A stretch of DNA of 64,000 bases from Prionace glauca. Its lineage: Eukaryota; Chordata; Chondrichthyes; Carcharhiniformes; Carcharhinidae. How positions within the stretch are numbered: the first letter of the stretch is position 1; each line of letters opens with the position of its first letter. The notes under the pieces are model-generated. The model was not told the DNA's origin and did no database searches. It saw only the letters and a program-made list of their open reading frames with translations. Below, in pieces: positions 1 through 11,288 of the stretch. The translations under genes and the position numbers were made by a program. The stretch covers positions 34,047,609 to 34,111,608 of the forward strand of contig CM075760.1 in assembly GCA_037974335.1 (NCBI GenBank), in the 5' to 3' direction.

Positions 1-1602
1 TGGAAAACGGCTAATGTTACGCCGTTGTTTAAGAAGGGTGCCAGGCAAAAGGCGGGGAATTATTGGCCGGTTAGTTTAACGTCTGTGGTAGGTAAAATGT
101 TAGAAACCGTCATTAAGGAGGAAATAGCGAGGCATCTTGAGGGGAATTGCTTGATAGGGCGGACGCAACACGGTTTCATTAAAGGGAAGTCGTGTCTGAC
201 AAATTTACTGGAGTTCTATGAGGATGTGTCTAGGGCAGTGGATGGAGGAGAGCCGGTGGATGTGGTCTTTCTGGATTTTCAGAAGGCGTTTGACAAGGTA
301 CCTCACAAGAGGTTATTGCAGAAGGACAGGGGACATGGAGTTGGGGGTAGGGTGTTAGCGTGGATAGAGGATTGGTTGTCAAATAGGAGGCAGAGAGTGG
401 GGGTCAATGGATGCTATTCGGATTGGCGGTTGGTGACTAGTGGGGTGCCCCAGGGGTCGGTGCTGGGGCCTCAGCTATTTACCATTTATATAGATGATCT
501 GGAGGAGGGAACCGAGTGCAGGGTGTCGAAATTTGCTGATGACACCAAGATTGGGGGAAAGGCAAATTGTGCGGAGGGTGTGGAGAGTCTGCAGAAGGAT
601 CTAGATAGGCTGGGCGAATGGGCCAGGAAATGGCAAATGGAATTTAATGTTGGCAAGTGTGAGGTGGTCCACTTTGGTAGGAGGAATGGTAGGAAGGACT
701 ATTACTTACGGGGCGAAAAACTACAGCAGGCGACGGTGCAGAGGGACCTCGGGGTCCTTGTGCATGAGTCGCAAAAACCCAGCTTGCAGGTGCAGCAGGT
801 GGTCAGGAAGGCGAATGGGATGCTGGCCTTCATAGCGAGGGGGATTGAATATAAAAGTAAATTGCATTGTGGTAGCTGTAAAGGTGGCTGGTCATTTTTT
901 TTACATACAAATGCAAAATACTACAATGCAATTTACAGTTTGCTGGAAAATGTTACTTTACAAGCATCATACGTCACAATAAATTAACGATAACACTGCT
1001 CTCTTGCTGCAGCTGTATAGGGCATTGGTGAGGCCGCAGCTGGAGTGCTGTGTGCAGTTTTGGGCACCGCACCTGCGCAAGGATATTTTGGCCCTGGAGG
1101 GAGTGCAGAGGAGGATTACTCGGCTGATACCGGAGTTGAGGGGATTGAGCTATGAGGAGAGGCTGAATAAACTAGGCTTGTACTCGTTAGAGTTTAGAAG
1201 AATGAGGGGAGATCTCATTGAGACGTATAAGATGATGAATGGGATGGATAGGAAAGAGGTGGAGAGACTCTTCCCGCTCAAAAAAGACAGTAGGACTAGG
1301 GGGCACAGCCTCAAGATAAAGGGGGGGCGGTTTAGAACAGAGTTGAGGAGGAACTTCTTCACTCAAAGGGTGGTGAATCTCTGGAATTCTCTGCCCGTTG
1401 AAGTGGTGGAGGCTGCCTCGCTAAATATTTTTAAGAAACGGGTTGATGGGTTTTTGATAAGAGAGGGGATTAAGGGTTATGGGGAGAGGGCGGGAAGGTG
1501 GAGCTGAGTCACGACAGATCAGCCATGATCTTATTGAATGGCGGGGCAGGCTCGAGGGGCCAGATGGCCTACTCCTGCTCCTATTTCTTATGTTCTTATG
1601 TT
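1..1602 (+). mobile_element. CR1-like LINE copy A, 3' part, running off the window edge
   Basis: This is the reverse-transcriptase and 3' end of the same young LINE family as the full-length copy at 10506-15235. It starts at the first base of the window inside the RT domain (motifs [27 protein letters not shown]) and ends in the family's octamer repeat TTCTTATG near 1600. It is nearly identical to the full-length copy, so it is recent. The reading frame is interrupted by a foreign insert at about 858-1001, after which the RT C-terminal region resumes and runs to a stop at 1507. Confidence 0.93.
858..1001. repeat. About 143-bp insert with 14-bp inverted repeat inside LINE copy A
   Basis: Compared with the other LINE copies, six bases after AAAAGTA are replaced by about 143 bp of unrelated AT-rich sequence. 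The first part of the insert, 857-870, is a perfect 14-bp inverted repeat of 923-936 (arm GTAAATTGCATTGT), giving a potential hairpin. No transposase or known repeat is recognised. It could be a small non-autonomous DNA element or filler from a double-strand-break repair. Confidence 0.6.
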
Positions 1603-1649
1603 CTTATGAATCAGAATATGATCCAGCATCGCAAGACTTTAGATCTACA

Positions 1650-1935
1650 GTACGCATGCGCAAAGTGCATGCGCAGTGGGTGTTGCTGCTGCAGTGGTGT
1701 CGTTTTATCGGCTCCGGGTTTCCAGGGAAACGGCTGATTCTGGAGGGTAATGGAGGCGGCGGAGTGGGTGGGGAGGCTTTATAAGCACCCAATGGATTCA
1801 GGAAAACCCGAATAATAAGTGCTCGGTGCCGCGTTCGTAACATTTGTGGCCTCGACCATAGATGCCTGAGTTGGAGGCCCCGAGTTAACGGCAACCATCT
1901 TTACCGGGGCGATGAGCAGCAGGGCGCATGCGCGG
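1650..1935 (+). promoter_or_regulatory. GC-rich promoter region upstream of zinc-finger gene
   Basis: Two NRF1-like motifs (CGCATGCGCA at 1653-1662 and TGCATGCGCA at 1666-1675) and a perfect palindrome GCGCATGCGC at 1924-1933 surround a TATA-like TTTATAAG at about 1778-1785 within GC-rich DNA. This is how many housekeeping and zinc-finger promoters look. The link to the zinc-finger gene downstream is inferred from strand and position only. Confidence 0.45.
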
Positions 1936-2018
1936 TGCTCCCTGTCAGCAGGAGGAGAGAATGTTGTGAATTTCTATCCTGGACTGACAGTGATGGACTT
2001 TGGAAACTCCTTTTACAG

Positions 2019-2187
2019 GGAGTTAGAGGGGAGGATTTACACACAGAAAACTCAACCCAAGAGAAACGTTTCTTGCTTAATATCTATTCTTGACTGAAGG
2101 TGATGATTTTTTTTCAGGAAATTTGATGACAAACTTCGAAGGGAAACTCAAACCAGACAGCAGATCAAAACCTGACAGAACCTGAAT
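2019..2187 (+). other. Candidate untranslated exon of the zinc-finger gene
   Basis: A pyrimidine-rich acceptor ending CTTTTACAG at 2018 is followed by about 170 bp that ends at a GTAAGT donor near 2188. The segment before the acceptor (GAATTTCTATCCTGGACTGAC) recurs before the acceptors at 3538 and 32790, so the exon boundary has been duplicated along with zinc-finger genes. It has no open frame of note. Confidence 0.35.
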
Positions 2188-2199
2188 GTAAGTGTGTCT

Positions 2200-3480
2200 G
2201 TAGAAAAAGATCCAAACACTGGTGCAACTGGAAATAGGAAACAATAATGTCATGGAAGGATTTGCAAAAAACGGATGCAATTTGCGAAAAAGGGATCCAA
2301 AACTTCACCACATCCTTGAGTGAAGAAATCGTTCCTCATTTGAGCTTTTTCTCCATTTTCCAGCCTGTTCCAATAAGTCTTGGCTCCCTTGTCATTCAAA
2401 AACTGTCTAACTCATCCTTGAAGATATTCAATCCCTCCACTGGTCCCCATGGAAGAGGAAGCCAGATACTAACAATTCTCTGAGGGAAGAGATTTGTCCA
2501 AATATATAATGTAACTACAGTCCAGTGTGACATAACCAGATAAGTGCATTTTATTACAAAGCCATAAATAATATATTTAATCTCTACCATATAACAATAT
2601 CAGACACGTCTCTGTCCTATATTATTATACTGTCCCCTTTAATATATTTCAGAAATGAGATGGGCACATGAAGGAAATAAACTTGAAGGGAAAAGGGAGA
2701 ATAGAAGGGGAATGGGACTAACTGGATTCTTCGACAGAAGGCAGCATGGACTTGAGTTCTGAATGGATTCCTTCTGTGCTGTAATGACTTGATGAGTGGA
2801 AATATATAACAGATCTACAGTGCCTCATTACAAGACGAGAAATAATAAATGTACTTTGTTACAGAACCATAAATAATATATCAGATCCACAATATAACAA
2901 CACTCGGCATATCTCTGTCCTATAATAATTTATTATTCTCTTAAATGTCAGCCAACCCTGAGGGAAACCAGCCCATTAATTATGAATGTTAGGAAAGAGA
3001 CCCTCCTTTTAGCCAGACAAATACATGTGTCAAGCTGAGGGAGCAAAGGATGTCAATGTCTTTGAGGGAGAAAGTCGTAATGCAGAAGTCAGCCAATGAA
3101 GTTCAGACTAAAACTTCCTCCTCTGTGCAACATCTGGGAGGAAATCAATGTTTCCCCCTTTCCTTTTCTCATTCTGGGGGAAATTGGGGACTTGCAGCAA
3201 CTGAAGGGAAAGGAAGTGAATCCAATCTGTACATTCCACACATTTTCAGTCCAGTCATATAGGCATAGCTCTGTCTGGCAACCTGCATGGAGATTTTCAG
3301 CTGTGTGTCTCCAGGACAGGAAGCAATGAGCATGGATCTGTCAATCAGCACCTTCAGGAGAATTGGGAGGGTGAATATTAGATACAGCAGAGTGAGAATG
3401 GAGGGAGAGTGTGTGGGATGGAGATTTACAACTTTTGGGGAAGGAGAGAGGAAAGTATGTTCCACAGAAAGTAGAATTGT
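2200..3480. other. No gene seen (intron or intergenic)
   Basis: AT-rich sequence with no convincing coding frame. A pair of similar AT-rich blocks (about 2515-2650 and 2845-2960, both with CATAAATAATATAT) suggests an old local duplication. Confidence 0.4.
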
Positions 3481-3538
3481 CTGTTCTGGATTTCTATCCT
3501 GTACTGACACTGATGACTTGTGTCAACTTGTTTTACAG

Positions 3539-3848
3539 GAATCACAGGCTGAAATCTCAAACATCAGGTCTAGATCTGGCAGAGTCATATTCCTCGGGAC
3601 CTGAATATCATCGGCCATTGAACCTGGAAGGAGATTTGAAAAGATTTCAAACATCAGTGTGACTGGAAAAGCATCAACACATTTCCACATTCAAGTGAGA
3701 GTGTTCCACAGCACTGACTGAAGAGCTTTAACCAGTTACACAGCCTGAATAAATATCACACCATTCACAGCGGGGAGAGACTGTACACGTGAGTGGACGA
3801 GTCTTCAACTGATTGTCCACCCAAGCGAGAGGCAAGGATACCTACACC
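3539..3848 (+). other. Zinc-finger gene 5' part of last exon, with a lost finger
   Basis: The segment begins after the acceptor GTTTTACAG (3538). It is colinear with the start of the zinc-finger copy at 32791, including the remains of a linker plus finger (region 3740-3800) that no longer reads as a finger in this copy. It joins directly onto the coding region below. Confidence 0.45.
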
Positions 3849-4541
3849 ATGGAGAAACCATGGAAATGTGCAGACTGTGGAAAGAGATACAGATTCCCAT
3901 CTCTGCTGGATGCTCATCGGCGCAGCCACGCTGGAGAGGGGCCGTTCATCTGCTCTCAGTGTGGGGAGGGATTCATTCGGTTCCGCCACCTGCAGTCACA
4001 TCAGCGACTTCACACTGGAGAGAAACCTTTCACCTGCTCTCAGTGTGGGAAGGGATTCACTCAGTCATCCAACCTGCTGACACATCAGCGAATTCACACT
4101 GGGGAGAGGCCATTCATCTGCTCTCAGTGTGGAAAGGGATTCAACCAGTTATCCATTCTGCAGACACACCAGCGAATTCACACTGGGGAGAGGCCATTCA
4201 TCTGCTCTCACTGTGGGAAGGGATTCACTCAGCCATCCAACCTGCGGACACACCAGCGAGTTCACACTGGGGAGAGGCCATTCACCTGCTCTCAGTGTGG
4301 GAAGGGATTCACTGACTCATCCAGACTGCGGAGACACCAGCGAGTTCACACTGGGGAGAAGCCATTCACCTGTTCTCAGTGTGGGAAGGGATTCAACCAG
4401 TTATCCAATCTGCGGACACACCAGCGAGTTCACACTGGGGAGAGACCCTTCACCTGCTCTCAGTGTGGGAAAGGATTCACTGTGTTATCCACGTTACAGA
4501 AACACAAGCAAGTTCACACTGGGGAGAGAACATTACCCTGA
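3849..4541 (+). CDS. C2H2 zinc-finger protein, eight fingers
   Basis: A predicted nuclear DNA-binding protein of 230 residues made almost wholly of tandem C2H2 fingers. Finger 1 spans residues 7-27 and seven more follow at exact 28-residue spacing (35-55, 63-83, 91-111, 119-139, 147-167, 175-195, 203-223). They are joined by TGEKPF/TGERPF linkers, the KRAB-type or poly-finger style. The start MEKPWKC at 3849 was chosen because it sits immediately before finger 1. An in-frame ATG at 3813 would add 12 residues. No KRAB, SCAN or BTB domain is visible upstream. A stop after finger 8 is followed by decayed fingers, so the protein was probably longer. Target DNA is unknown. Whether it is expressed is an inference from the open frame. 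Confidence 0.8.
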   Translation: MEKPWKCADCGKRYRFPSLLDAHRRSHAGEGPFICSQCGEGFIRFRHLQSHQRLHTGEKPFTCSQCGKGFTQSSNLLTHQRIHTGERPFICSQCGKGFNQLSILQTHQRIHTGERPFICSHCGKGFTQPSNLRTHQRVHTGERPFTCSQCGKGFTDSSRLRRHQRVHTGEKPFTCSQCGKGFNQLSNLRTHQRVHTGERPFTCSQCGKGFTVLSTLQKHKQVHTGERTLP

Positions 4542-4770
4542 CCTCAGTGTGGGAAGGGATTCACTTGACTGTCCCACTTGCTGAGACATCAGTGTGGTCA
4601 CACTGGGGAGAAACCATTCAGCTGCTCTGCATATGGGAGGGGATTCAGTGATTCACCAGCCTGTGGAGACACCAGTGTGTTCACACTGGGGAGAAACCAT
4701 TCACCAGCTCAGTGTATAGAAAGGGTTCAGAATTTCATCCCAGCTGCTGAGACACCAACAAGTTCACGAG
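4542..4770 (+). pseudogene. Decayed C-terminal fingers of the same zinc-finger gene
   Basis: After the stop, the same frame continues with CGKGFT, a further stop, then HQCGHTGEKPFSC, and finger-like pieces in shifted frames up to about 4770. At least two or three extra fingers have been lost to stops and frameshifts in this host gene. Confidence 0.7.
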
Positions 4771-5044
4771 TGATATTCAGGCTTGGATTCTGCTGTTACT
4801 ATTTCAGCTCTCAGTTACATCCAGGACTACATTTTGTTCATTCTCACAGCTGGTCAATGGGGAGGGTTTCTTTCTGCTGGACTGGCTGGTCTCATGGCTT
4901 TGCCTCCAGTGGGCTGATGCTCTTTCAGCTTTGTTATGATTGTCTGGTTTCAGATTTAACAAGAATCACAGAGTGACAGGGTGTTAGGAAGGTCAGAGAT
5001 ATTTAATCAGCATTTCTGTTTGAAACCCCCCAAATTCCGATCTA

Positions 5045-5330
5045 ATTTCCTTTGTAATTGATTGTTTCCACTTCCTCCACCCTCGTAGAGAGCGGGTTCC
5101 AAGTCAATACCATTCGCTGCAGCAAAATATTCTCCCTCACATTCCTCCCCCTGCATCTCTAACTAAAAACCTTAAATCTGTGTCCCCCTCGTCCTTGTCC
5201 CATCAGCTAATAGGAGCAGTTTTTCTTTGACCACCTTATCTAAACCTGTCAGAATCTTGTCCATCTCTATCAAATCTCCCCTCAACCTCCTTTGCTCCAA
5301 GGGGAACAACCCCAGCCTGACATCGACAAT
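5045..5330 (-). mobile_element. Old CR1-type LINE fragment
   Basis: On the minus strand this matches the RT C-terminal to 3' region of CR1 elements (the LRGDLIEMDKILTG-like stretch just after the RT). It is short and strongly diverged. Confidence 0.55.
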
Positions 5331-5525
5331 AAAGAACAAACCAACAGAATATGTTAATACCTGAAATCAAATTGGAATGTTGAATTTCTGTTTTAAAGAG
5401 ATTGTGGATGTACTGTTCTGGACAATAATGAAATTGGGATAACTCACCTTGGGTGTGGTTGAATGGAATATATCAATCTGGTATCCACCAACAGTTAGTG
5501 AAAGTCTGGAATGAGTAGCTGGAAA

Positions 5526-6767
5526 TGATGTGTCCAGGGCAGTGGATAGAGGAGAGCCGGTGGATGTGGTCTTTCTGGATTTTCAGAAGGCGTTTGACAA
5601 GGTACCTCACAAGAAGTTATTGCAGAAGGTCAGGGGTCATGGAGTTGGGGGTAGGGTGTTAGCGTGGATAGAGGATTGGTTGTCAAATAGGAGGCAGAGA
5701 GTGGGGGTCAATGGATGCTATTCGGATTGGCGGTTGGTGACTAGTGGGGTGCCCCAGGGGTCGGTGCTGGGGCCTCAGCTATTTACCATTTATATAGATG
5801 ATCTGGAGGAGGGAACGGAGTGTAGGGTGTCGAAATTTGCTGATGACACCAAGATTGGGGGAAAGGCAAATTGTGAGGAGGGTGTGGAGAGTCTGCAGAA
5901 GGATCTAGATAGGCTGGGCGAATGGGCCAGGAAATGGCAAATGGAATTTAATGTTGGCAAGTGTGAGGTGGTCCACTTTGGAAGGAGGAATGGTAGAAAG
6001 GACTATTACTTACGTGGCGAAAAACTGCAGCAGGCGACGGTGCAGAGGGACCTCGGGGTCCTTGTGCATGAGTCGCAAAAACCCAGCTTGCAGGTGCAGC
6101 AGGTGGTCAGGAAGGCGAATGGGATGCTGGCCTTCATAGCGAGGGGGATTGAATATAAAAGTAGGGAGGTCTTGCTGCAGCTGTATAGGGCATTGGTGAG
6201 GCCGCAGCTGGAGTACTGTGTGCAGTTTTGGGCGCCGCACCTGCGCAAGGATATTTTGGCCCTGGAGGGAGTGCAGAGGAGGTTTACTAGGCTGATACCG
6301 GAGTTGAGGGGATTGAGCTATGAGGAGAGGCTGAATAAACTAGGCTTGTACTCGTTAGAGTTTAGAAGAATGAGGGGAGATCTCATTGAGACGTATAAGA
6401 TGATGAATGGGATGGATAGGATAGAGGTGGAGAGACTCTTCCCGCTCAAAAAAGACTGTAGGACTAGGGGGCACAGCCTCAAGGTAAAGGGGAGGCGGTT
6501 TAGAACAGTGTTGAGGAGGAACTTCTTCACTCAAAGGGTGGTGAATCTCTGGAATTCTCTGCCCGTTGAAGTGGTGGAGGCTGCCTCGCTAAATATTTTT
6601 AAGAAGCGGGTTGATGGGTTTTTGATAAGAGAAGGGATTAAGGGTTATAGGGAGAGGGCGGGAAGGTGGAGCTGAGCCACGACAGATCAGCCATGATCTT
6701 ATTGAATGGCGGGGCAGGCTCAAAGGGCCAGATGGCCAATCCCACTCCTATTTCTTATGTTCTTAAA
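5526..6767 (+). mobile_element. CR1-like LINE copy B, 5'-truncated
   Basis: A 5'-truncated copy of the young LINE family. It enters at the RT (VSRAVDRGEPVDVVFLDFQKAFDKV) and keeps an open frame of 381 residues (5530-6675) through [11 protein letters not shown], the FADD active site and the conserved C-terminal domain. It ends with TTCTTATGTTCTTA. It differs from the full-length copy by only scattered changes. As it lacks the endonuclease and ORF1 it cannot move by itself. Confidence 0.92.
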
Positions 6768-6830
6768 TCACTCCCTAACAGCACTGTGGGTGTATTTACA
6801 GGCATTGTAGCAGTTCAGGAAGGCAGTGTT
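6768..6830 (+). mobile_element. Short LINE 3' fragment of a second family
   Basis: The stretch with TCACTCCCTAACAGCACTG and TTCAGGAAGGCAG matches the 3' region of the LINE family seen at about 19690-20460 and 24560-25135. Copy B inserted next to or into it. Confidence 0.5.
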
Positions 6831-9090
6831 GGGGTTGACCATGGCCGAGGCAGCTACATACAGACACATATTCTGTTATAATGGAAGGACTGCAGATTGA
6901 ATGTGAGGCATTATGGGACTGGACTATCTTGACCATATTCCTGTGACAGCTCAGTTTCTGTAATTACAGACCATTAAAGCTGCTTAGCAGGGTCCTGACA
7001 GAGGACTTGGTGAGAATATTTACTGGGAATGAGTTGGAATTAAGCTTATCCCAGAATCGGCTGGTGTTCAGCGGCTGAGATACCCGAATCTGTAAAAAAT
7101 GGGGTCTGACCAATCAACAAATAGTGGTAGGTAGTTGGTTAAGAAATTAAGAAGTGTTCTCAGGCATTTTTAAATTAATTTATCTTAAATTTGTGATAAA
7201 AACTGTGACTGATTTGTGACCCGATAGTCAGTGAAGTGACGGTATACTCCAAGTAGCACTGGACTGAAAAGTGGATCCTTTGAGAGTCGATCGTAATGGT
7301 TATTATCTTCCCCCATCATGGCCAGTGAAAAATCGAGTGGGTACCGGACAGGTCTCTTACCTGTCATTTGGAAACTAAGAACACAAAACCTATCGATAAA
7401 ACGGTTCGAGAATAGAGCCATTTCGCGTCTGGATGACACTTCAAAAGAGCTCTGATAAAGGGTCATCCAGACTCGAGACATTGACTCTATTCTTTCTCCA
7501 CAGATGCTGTCAGACTTGCTGAGATTTTCCAGCATCCGCAGTATTTCACTTTTAAGATAAAATGAGATTTGGAATCCCCACGACCCTCCCCAAAACAGAG
7601 GGAGTGGTGGGAGAGGGAAAAAAGGGTAAGAATGAAGAAGCCTGGCTTCTGATTCTCCGAGCCCATGTAGAATTAACACAATGAGTAAATCAGTTTATAA
7701 AGCACAGAAGTTACCATCCCTAATTATAACTGATCAAATTACAATAATTAGGTTGAGGAATGTAACAAAAAAATGAATAGATAAAGTTTAAAATCAAGTT
7801 TGTTTTATTGTTAGAAAGTTTTTTTGAAATTATGTAAAGTGCCATAATTGCGTGCCAAATTTTTTCTGCTCACTCCCCACCCCTTTAGGCTCTGTAGAAA
7901 AGTTAACCCTTTCAGCAATCAGTTGATTTGTTTTTAAATCACTCGGAAACTCATGTCTATTTTAGTTTATAATTGTGGATTTATTCGAACCAGTTAAATC
8001 TGGAAATTTTACAGGTAGCCTGGAGGAATTTGAAATTACTGAGAATTCTGTCGTTGTCACCTCAACCCCAGATAAAGAACAAAAATTTTACAGGTGGTAA
8101 TGGTAACGGTAACTCAATAAACTGTCGATTGAATCGGGCTTGAGTGTTCAATGATTATTCTGAGTGCATTGCCCCCAACACACTGGGTACATTACCACTG
8201 GAGACCAGATATTGCCAAAACCTTCAGACAGCACAAAGACTCACGAAAACCTGCGTCCCAGTTTAAAGACTTATCTTTTATTTGACCAACGATTGAAGGG
8301 AAATATTATTGGACAGTGTAATACCTCTCTGGAAGAGAAATATCCTGATCTCTGCAATAACTCTGATGTAAAATGCTTAGGATAGATCAATTATACATTC
8401 TTCATGTCAAATTCTCCCACCTTTCATGAGGTGTAAACCAATCATTTTCTGTACAAAAACATCATTAATTACATATGTAATTTAGCTAATTGCATTTTAC
8501 CCTTCGACACAATGGAATTTAATCTGTCCATAGAATCCGAATGCTTCTTCCCCCGATTGCTGACTCCACTTCCCCTATTGCTTAGCTGCAAAGGTCAAAG
8601 TTAAAGTTTCCACCAGTTCTTACTCTGCCACTGGCCAAACAGACAAATGCAAGTTCTCATGCCTGAGAAGGCATTGTCTTATCTGGACAGTGTGAATCAA
8701 TCCTATTCATGAAGATGCCTTGAAAATCTTTCTATTAGAAACTTAGCTGATAAACATTGGCACATTTTGTGGCTTCATTGTTCTGAAGCCTGATTTAAGT
8801 GTCTCTGTACCATCATGCCTTGCAGCAGCCTGCCTTTGGCTAAAGTTTACAATTGTTTTTAAAAATACAGCTAACATACATTTTAAAATTGGGTAATTCA
8901 GGTTTAAATCAGAATTCTGTGAAATTCAAAGATTTAAACAAGTAATTCTGATTTACTTGTAATTTAGAGATCCAAAAAACTGAATCAGAATTACTTGTTT
9001 AAATCTCTTCCTGAATTCACGTGTGTGGACTGTTCCCTTGTTAGCTTCTGAGTCATTTAACTCTGCTGGTAGTTCTGTTCCTGTCTGAAA
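6830..9090. other. No gene recognised
   Basis: AT-rich sequence without a supported gene. At about 7440-7556 is a copy of the repeat tail containing TTTCTCCACAGATGCTGTC (also at 44160-44280). At 8930-9006 is a perfect 24-bp hairpin listed separately. The 164-residue open frame on the minus strand over 7185-7679 crosses that repeat tail and shows no domain. Confidence 0.5.
8930..9006. repeat. Perfect 24-bp inverted repeat (hairpin)
   Basis: Bases 8930-8953 are the exact reverse complement of 8983-9006, with a 29-bp AT-rich loop. Related AATTCAGGTTTAAATCAGAATTC sequence lies just upstream (about 8896-8918), so the hairpin may be the inner part of a small inverted-repeat element. Confidence 0.65.
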
Positions 9091-9775
9091 TGACAAATGG
9101 TTTAAAATTTCTCAAACCTATCAGCAACTTTCTGCAGCTTCTCATTGCGGAGCTCGGAATATAGCACTTGTTTCAGGAGTCTTGTGTGCAGTTTACGGAC
9201 AAGTTGGCCCACCTATCGCAGCTGGTCAAATGTGACCAGTGCCTCTCTACTAGGGGTCTTGGCCTGGGACAGGACACTGACATTAGTATGCCTATCCTGC
9301 CAGTGCATTTGCCCCCTAAGTTAATTTGAGTTTGTTTATTTGGTTGGTGTCAAAGGGGATTTGCAGGATTTTGTAGAGGCAACGTTGTGGACATCTCTCC
9401 AGGGATTTGAGGTGTCTGCTGTTCACTGTCCATGTTTCTGATGGATACAGAAAGGCAGGGACCACAGCTGCTCTGCAGACCACGAGCTTGGTGCTGGATT
9501 TGAGGTCTTGGGCTTCAAACACTCTTCCTCAGGTGTCTGAAGCCTGCCCTAGTGCATTGGAGTCGATGCTGGATTTCATCGCCAATGTCCTGTGCCGAAA
9601 GGAGGCCCCCGAGGTGTGGGAAATGATCCACATTGTCCAGGGACTCACTGTGAATCTTGATGGGTTGGGGAGGAGGGAGCAGGAATGGGCTGGGAGAGAA
9701 CCTTTGTTTCCCAGATGTTTAGTCCGAGGCCCATTCTCTCACATGCCTCAGTGGATGCTTCAATGATAGTTTGTA
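9090..9775 (-). mobile_element. Non-LTR retrotransposon RT C-terminal fragment, clade unassigned
   Basis: On the minus strand the translation reads SSTKLVVCRAAVVPAFLYPS and ETWTVNSRHLKSLERC. This is the post-RT motif (xLYGxETWT...R.LxxLERFxxRCLRxIL) of a non-CR1 LINE family. The frames are broken. Flanking text reads as the rest of the same RT C-terminus. Confidence 0.6.
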
Positions 9776-9794
9776 GATAAGTTTGAGCTTATTT

Positions 9795-10062
9795 ATTGGT
9801 TTCACAAGTAGGTTTACATTAATGCTGCAATGAAGTTACTGTGAAAATCCCCTAGACCAACCTCTGAGTGTGTGCACAGACACACTCAGATCGTGAACAA
9901 AGCCCAGTCCCTCACTCAAACCATATTTTGAATAGTTTGACAGTTCAAATGCCATCGGTCAAATGCTGTAAAATGGATTAGTGTAAATTTAGTATAGTTT
10001 TGTCAGTGCAGACTCGATGGGCTGAAAGGCCTCTTCTGTACTGTATGACTCTATGACTTATG
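9795..10062. mobile_element. SINE fragments
   Basis: About 9795-9875 (minus) matches the SINE tail seen at 54895-55085 (CACAGTAACTTCATTGCAG in reverse). About 9985-10062 (plus) is the tail of the main tRNA-derived SINE (GCAGACTCGATGGGCTGAA, CTGTATGACTCTATGAC). Confidence 0.55.
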
Positions 10063-10505
10063 AACTTGCTGGTGTTTCTGCAGTCGGGATGAGTGAATGA
10101 ATCCCTTCCCACAAACGGTGCAGGTGAACGGTCTCTCCCCAGTGTGAACTCGCTGGTGTGTCCGCAGGGCAGATGGCACACTGAATCCTTTCCCACACAC
10201 AAAGCAGGAGAACGGTCTCTCCCGAGTGTGAACTTGCTGGTGTCTGTGCAGGCTTGATGACACACTGAATCCTTTCCCACACACACAGCAAGTGAATGGT
10301 TTCTCCCCTGTATGAACTCGCTGGTGGCTGTGCAAATGAAATAACTGAATGAATCCCTTCCCACACACAGAACAGATGAATGGTCTCTCCCCAGTGTGAA
10401 CTCGCTGGTGTCTCCGCAGACTGGGTAACTGAATGAATCCTTTCCCACAGTCAGAGCAAGTGAACAATCTCTCCCCAGTGTGAATTCGCTGATGCCTCTG
10501 TAAAT
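10051..10505 (-). pseudogene. C2H2 zinc-finger gene remnant, cut by a full-length LINE
   Basis: Read on the minus strand, five complete C2H2 fingers ([40 protein letters not shown]) end in a stop after HQQVHKS at 10051. The last bases of a sixth, upstream finger ([10 protein letters not shown]) run to 10505, where the LINE at 10506-15235 begins. Beyond the LINE the sequence is not zinc finger. The preserved edge reads TTTACAG before the finger, so the 5' half is lost or lies across an intron. The longest ATG-initiated frame is 10467-10051. As it stands it has no start context or promoter, so it is called a pseudogene. Confidence 0.7.
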
Positions 10506-11050
10506 CACTGTTTGCTGAGCAGAGAGAGAGAGAGCTAAGAATTTACCTGTTAAAAACCTGTTTAAAATAAGTTTAAAGCACTTTGTTCTTTGTAGAACTG
10601 TTTAAAGCATTTATTTTATTGTCTTTACTGCTAGTTTAGAACCGAGTTGTGGACGAAGCTGCTTTAATTTAAATTAATTATCAGGGCCACACGGTGAAGC
10701 CTTTCACTGTTTGCTGAGCAGAGAGAGAGAGAGCTAAGAATTTACCTGTTAAAAACCTGTTTAAAATAAGTTTAAAGCACTTTGTTCTTTGTAGAACTGT
10801 TTAAAGCATTTATTTTATTGTCTTTACTGCTAGTTTAGAACCGAGTTGTGGACGAAGCTGCTTTAATTTAAATTAATTATCAGGGCCACACGGTGAAGCC
10901 TTTCACTGTTTGCTGAGCAGAGAGAGAGAGAGCTAAGAATTTACCTGTTAAAAACCTGTTTAAAATAAGTTTAAAGCACTTTGTTCTTTGTAGAACTGTT
11001 TAAAGCATTTATTTTATTGTCTTTACTGATAGTTTAGAACGAGTTGTGGA
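10506..11050 (+). repeat. Tandem 199-bp monomers at the LINE 5' end
   Basis: The block starting CACTGTTTGCTGAGCAG occurs at 10506, 10705 and 10904, giving a period of exactly 199 bp. The first two monomers are complete and almost identical. The third diverges after about 11045 into unique 5' UTR. Each contains an (AG)n tract and two TTTAAAGCA motifs. Repeated 5' monomers are a known promoter design in mouse L1. The same role is inferred here. Confidence 0.9.
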
Positions 11051-11288
11051 CGAGCCTGCTTCTAATCAGCGCTAGGTTTAAAAGGAGGCCTGGTGTAGGA
11101 AGCGGGCAGCGTCTGAGCGGGCAGTGGAGTGAGTGGGAAGCAGAGTGAGCTAATAGGGCTTAATATCAAAAAGGGCTTGAAGGAAAAAAGGACAGGTGAA
11201 TTCGTTTGAAAAAAAAAACAAGGAAAAAAAAACTACTACAGCAAGAAACAAGGAAAAATTTTTTTCACATAAAATATTACAGTGAATA

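Noticed and set aside
6006-6248. Repeated 80- and 76-residue minus-strand frames in each LINE copy (also near 14465, 17171, 61200)
   Set aside because: They recur only because the LINE ORF2 recurs. They are antisense shadows of the RT C-terminal region.
7185-7679. 164-residue minus-strand open frame
   Set aside because: It crosses a known repeat tail and shows no recognisable motif.
8440-8465. ACAAAAACA nonamer-like sequence
   Set aside because: There is no heptamer at 12 or 23 bp and no V, D or J sequence beside it.
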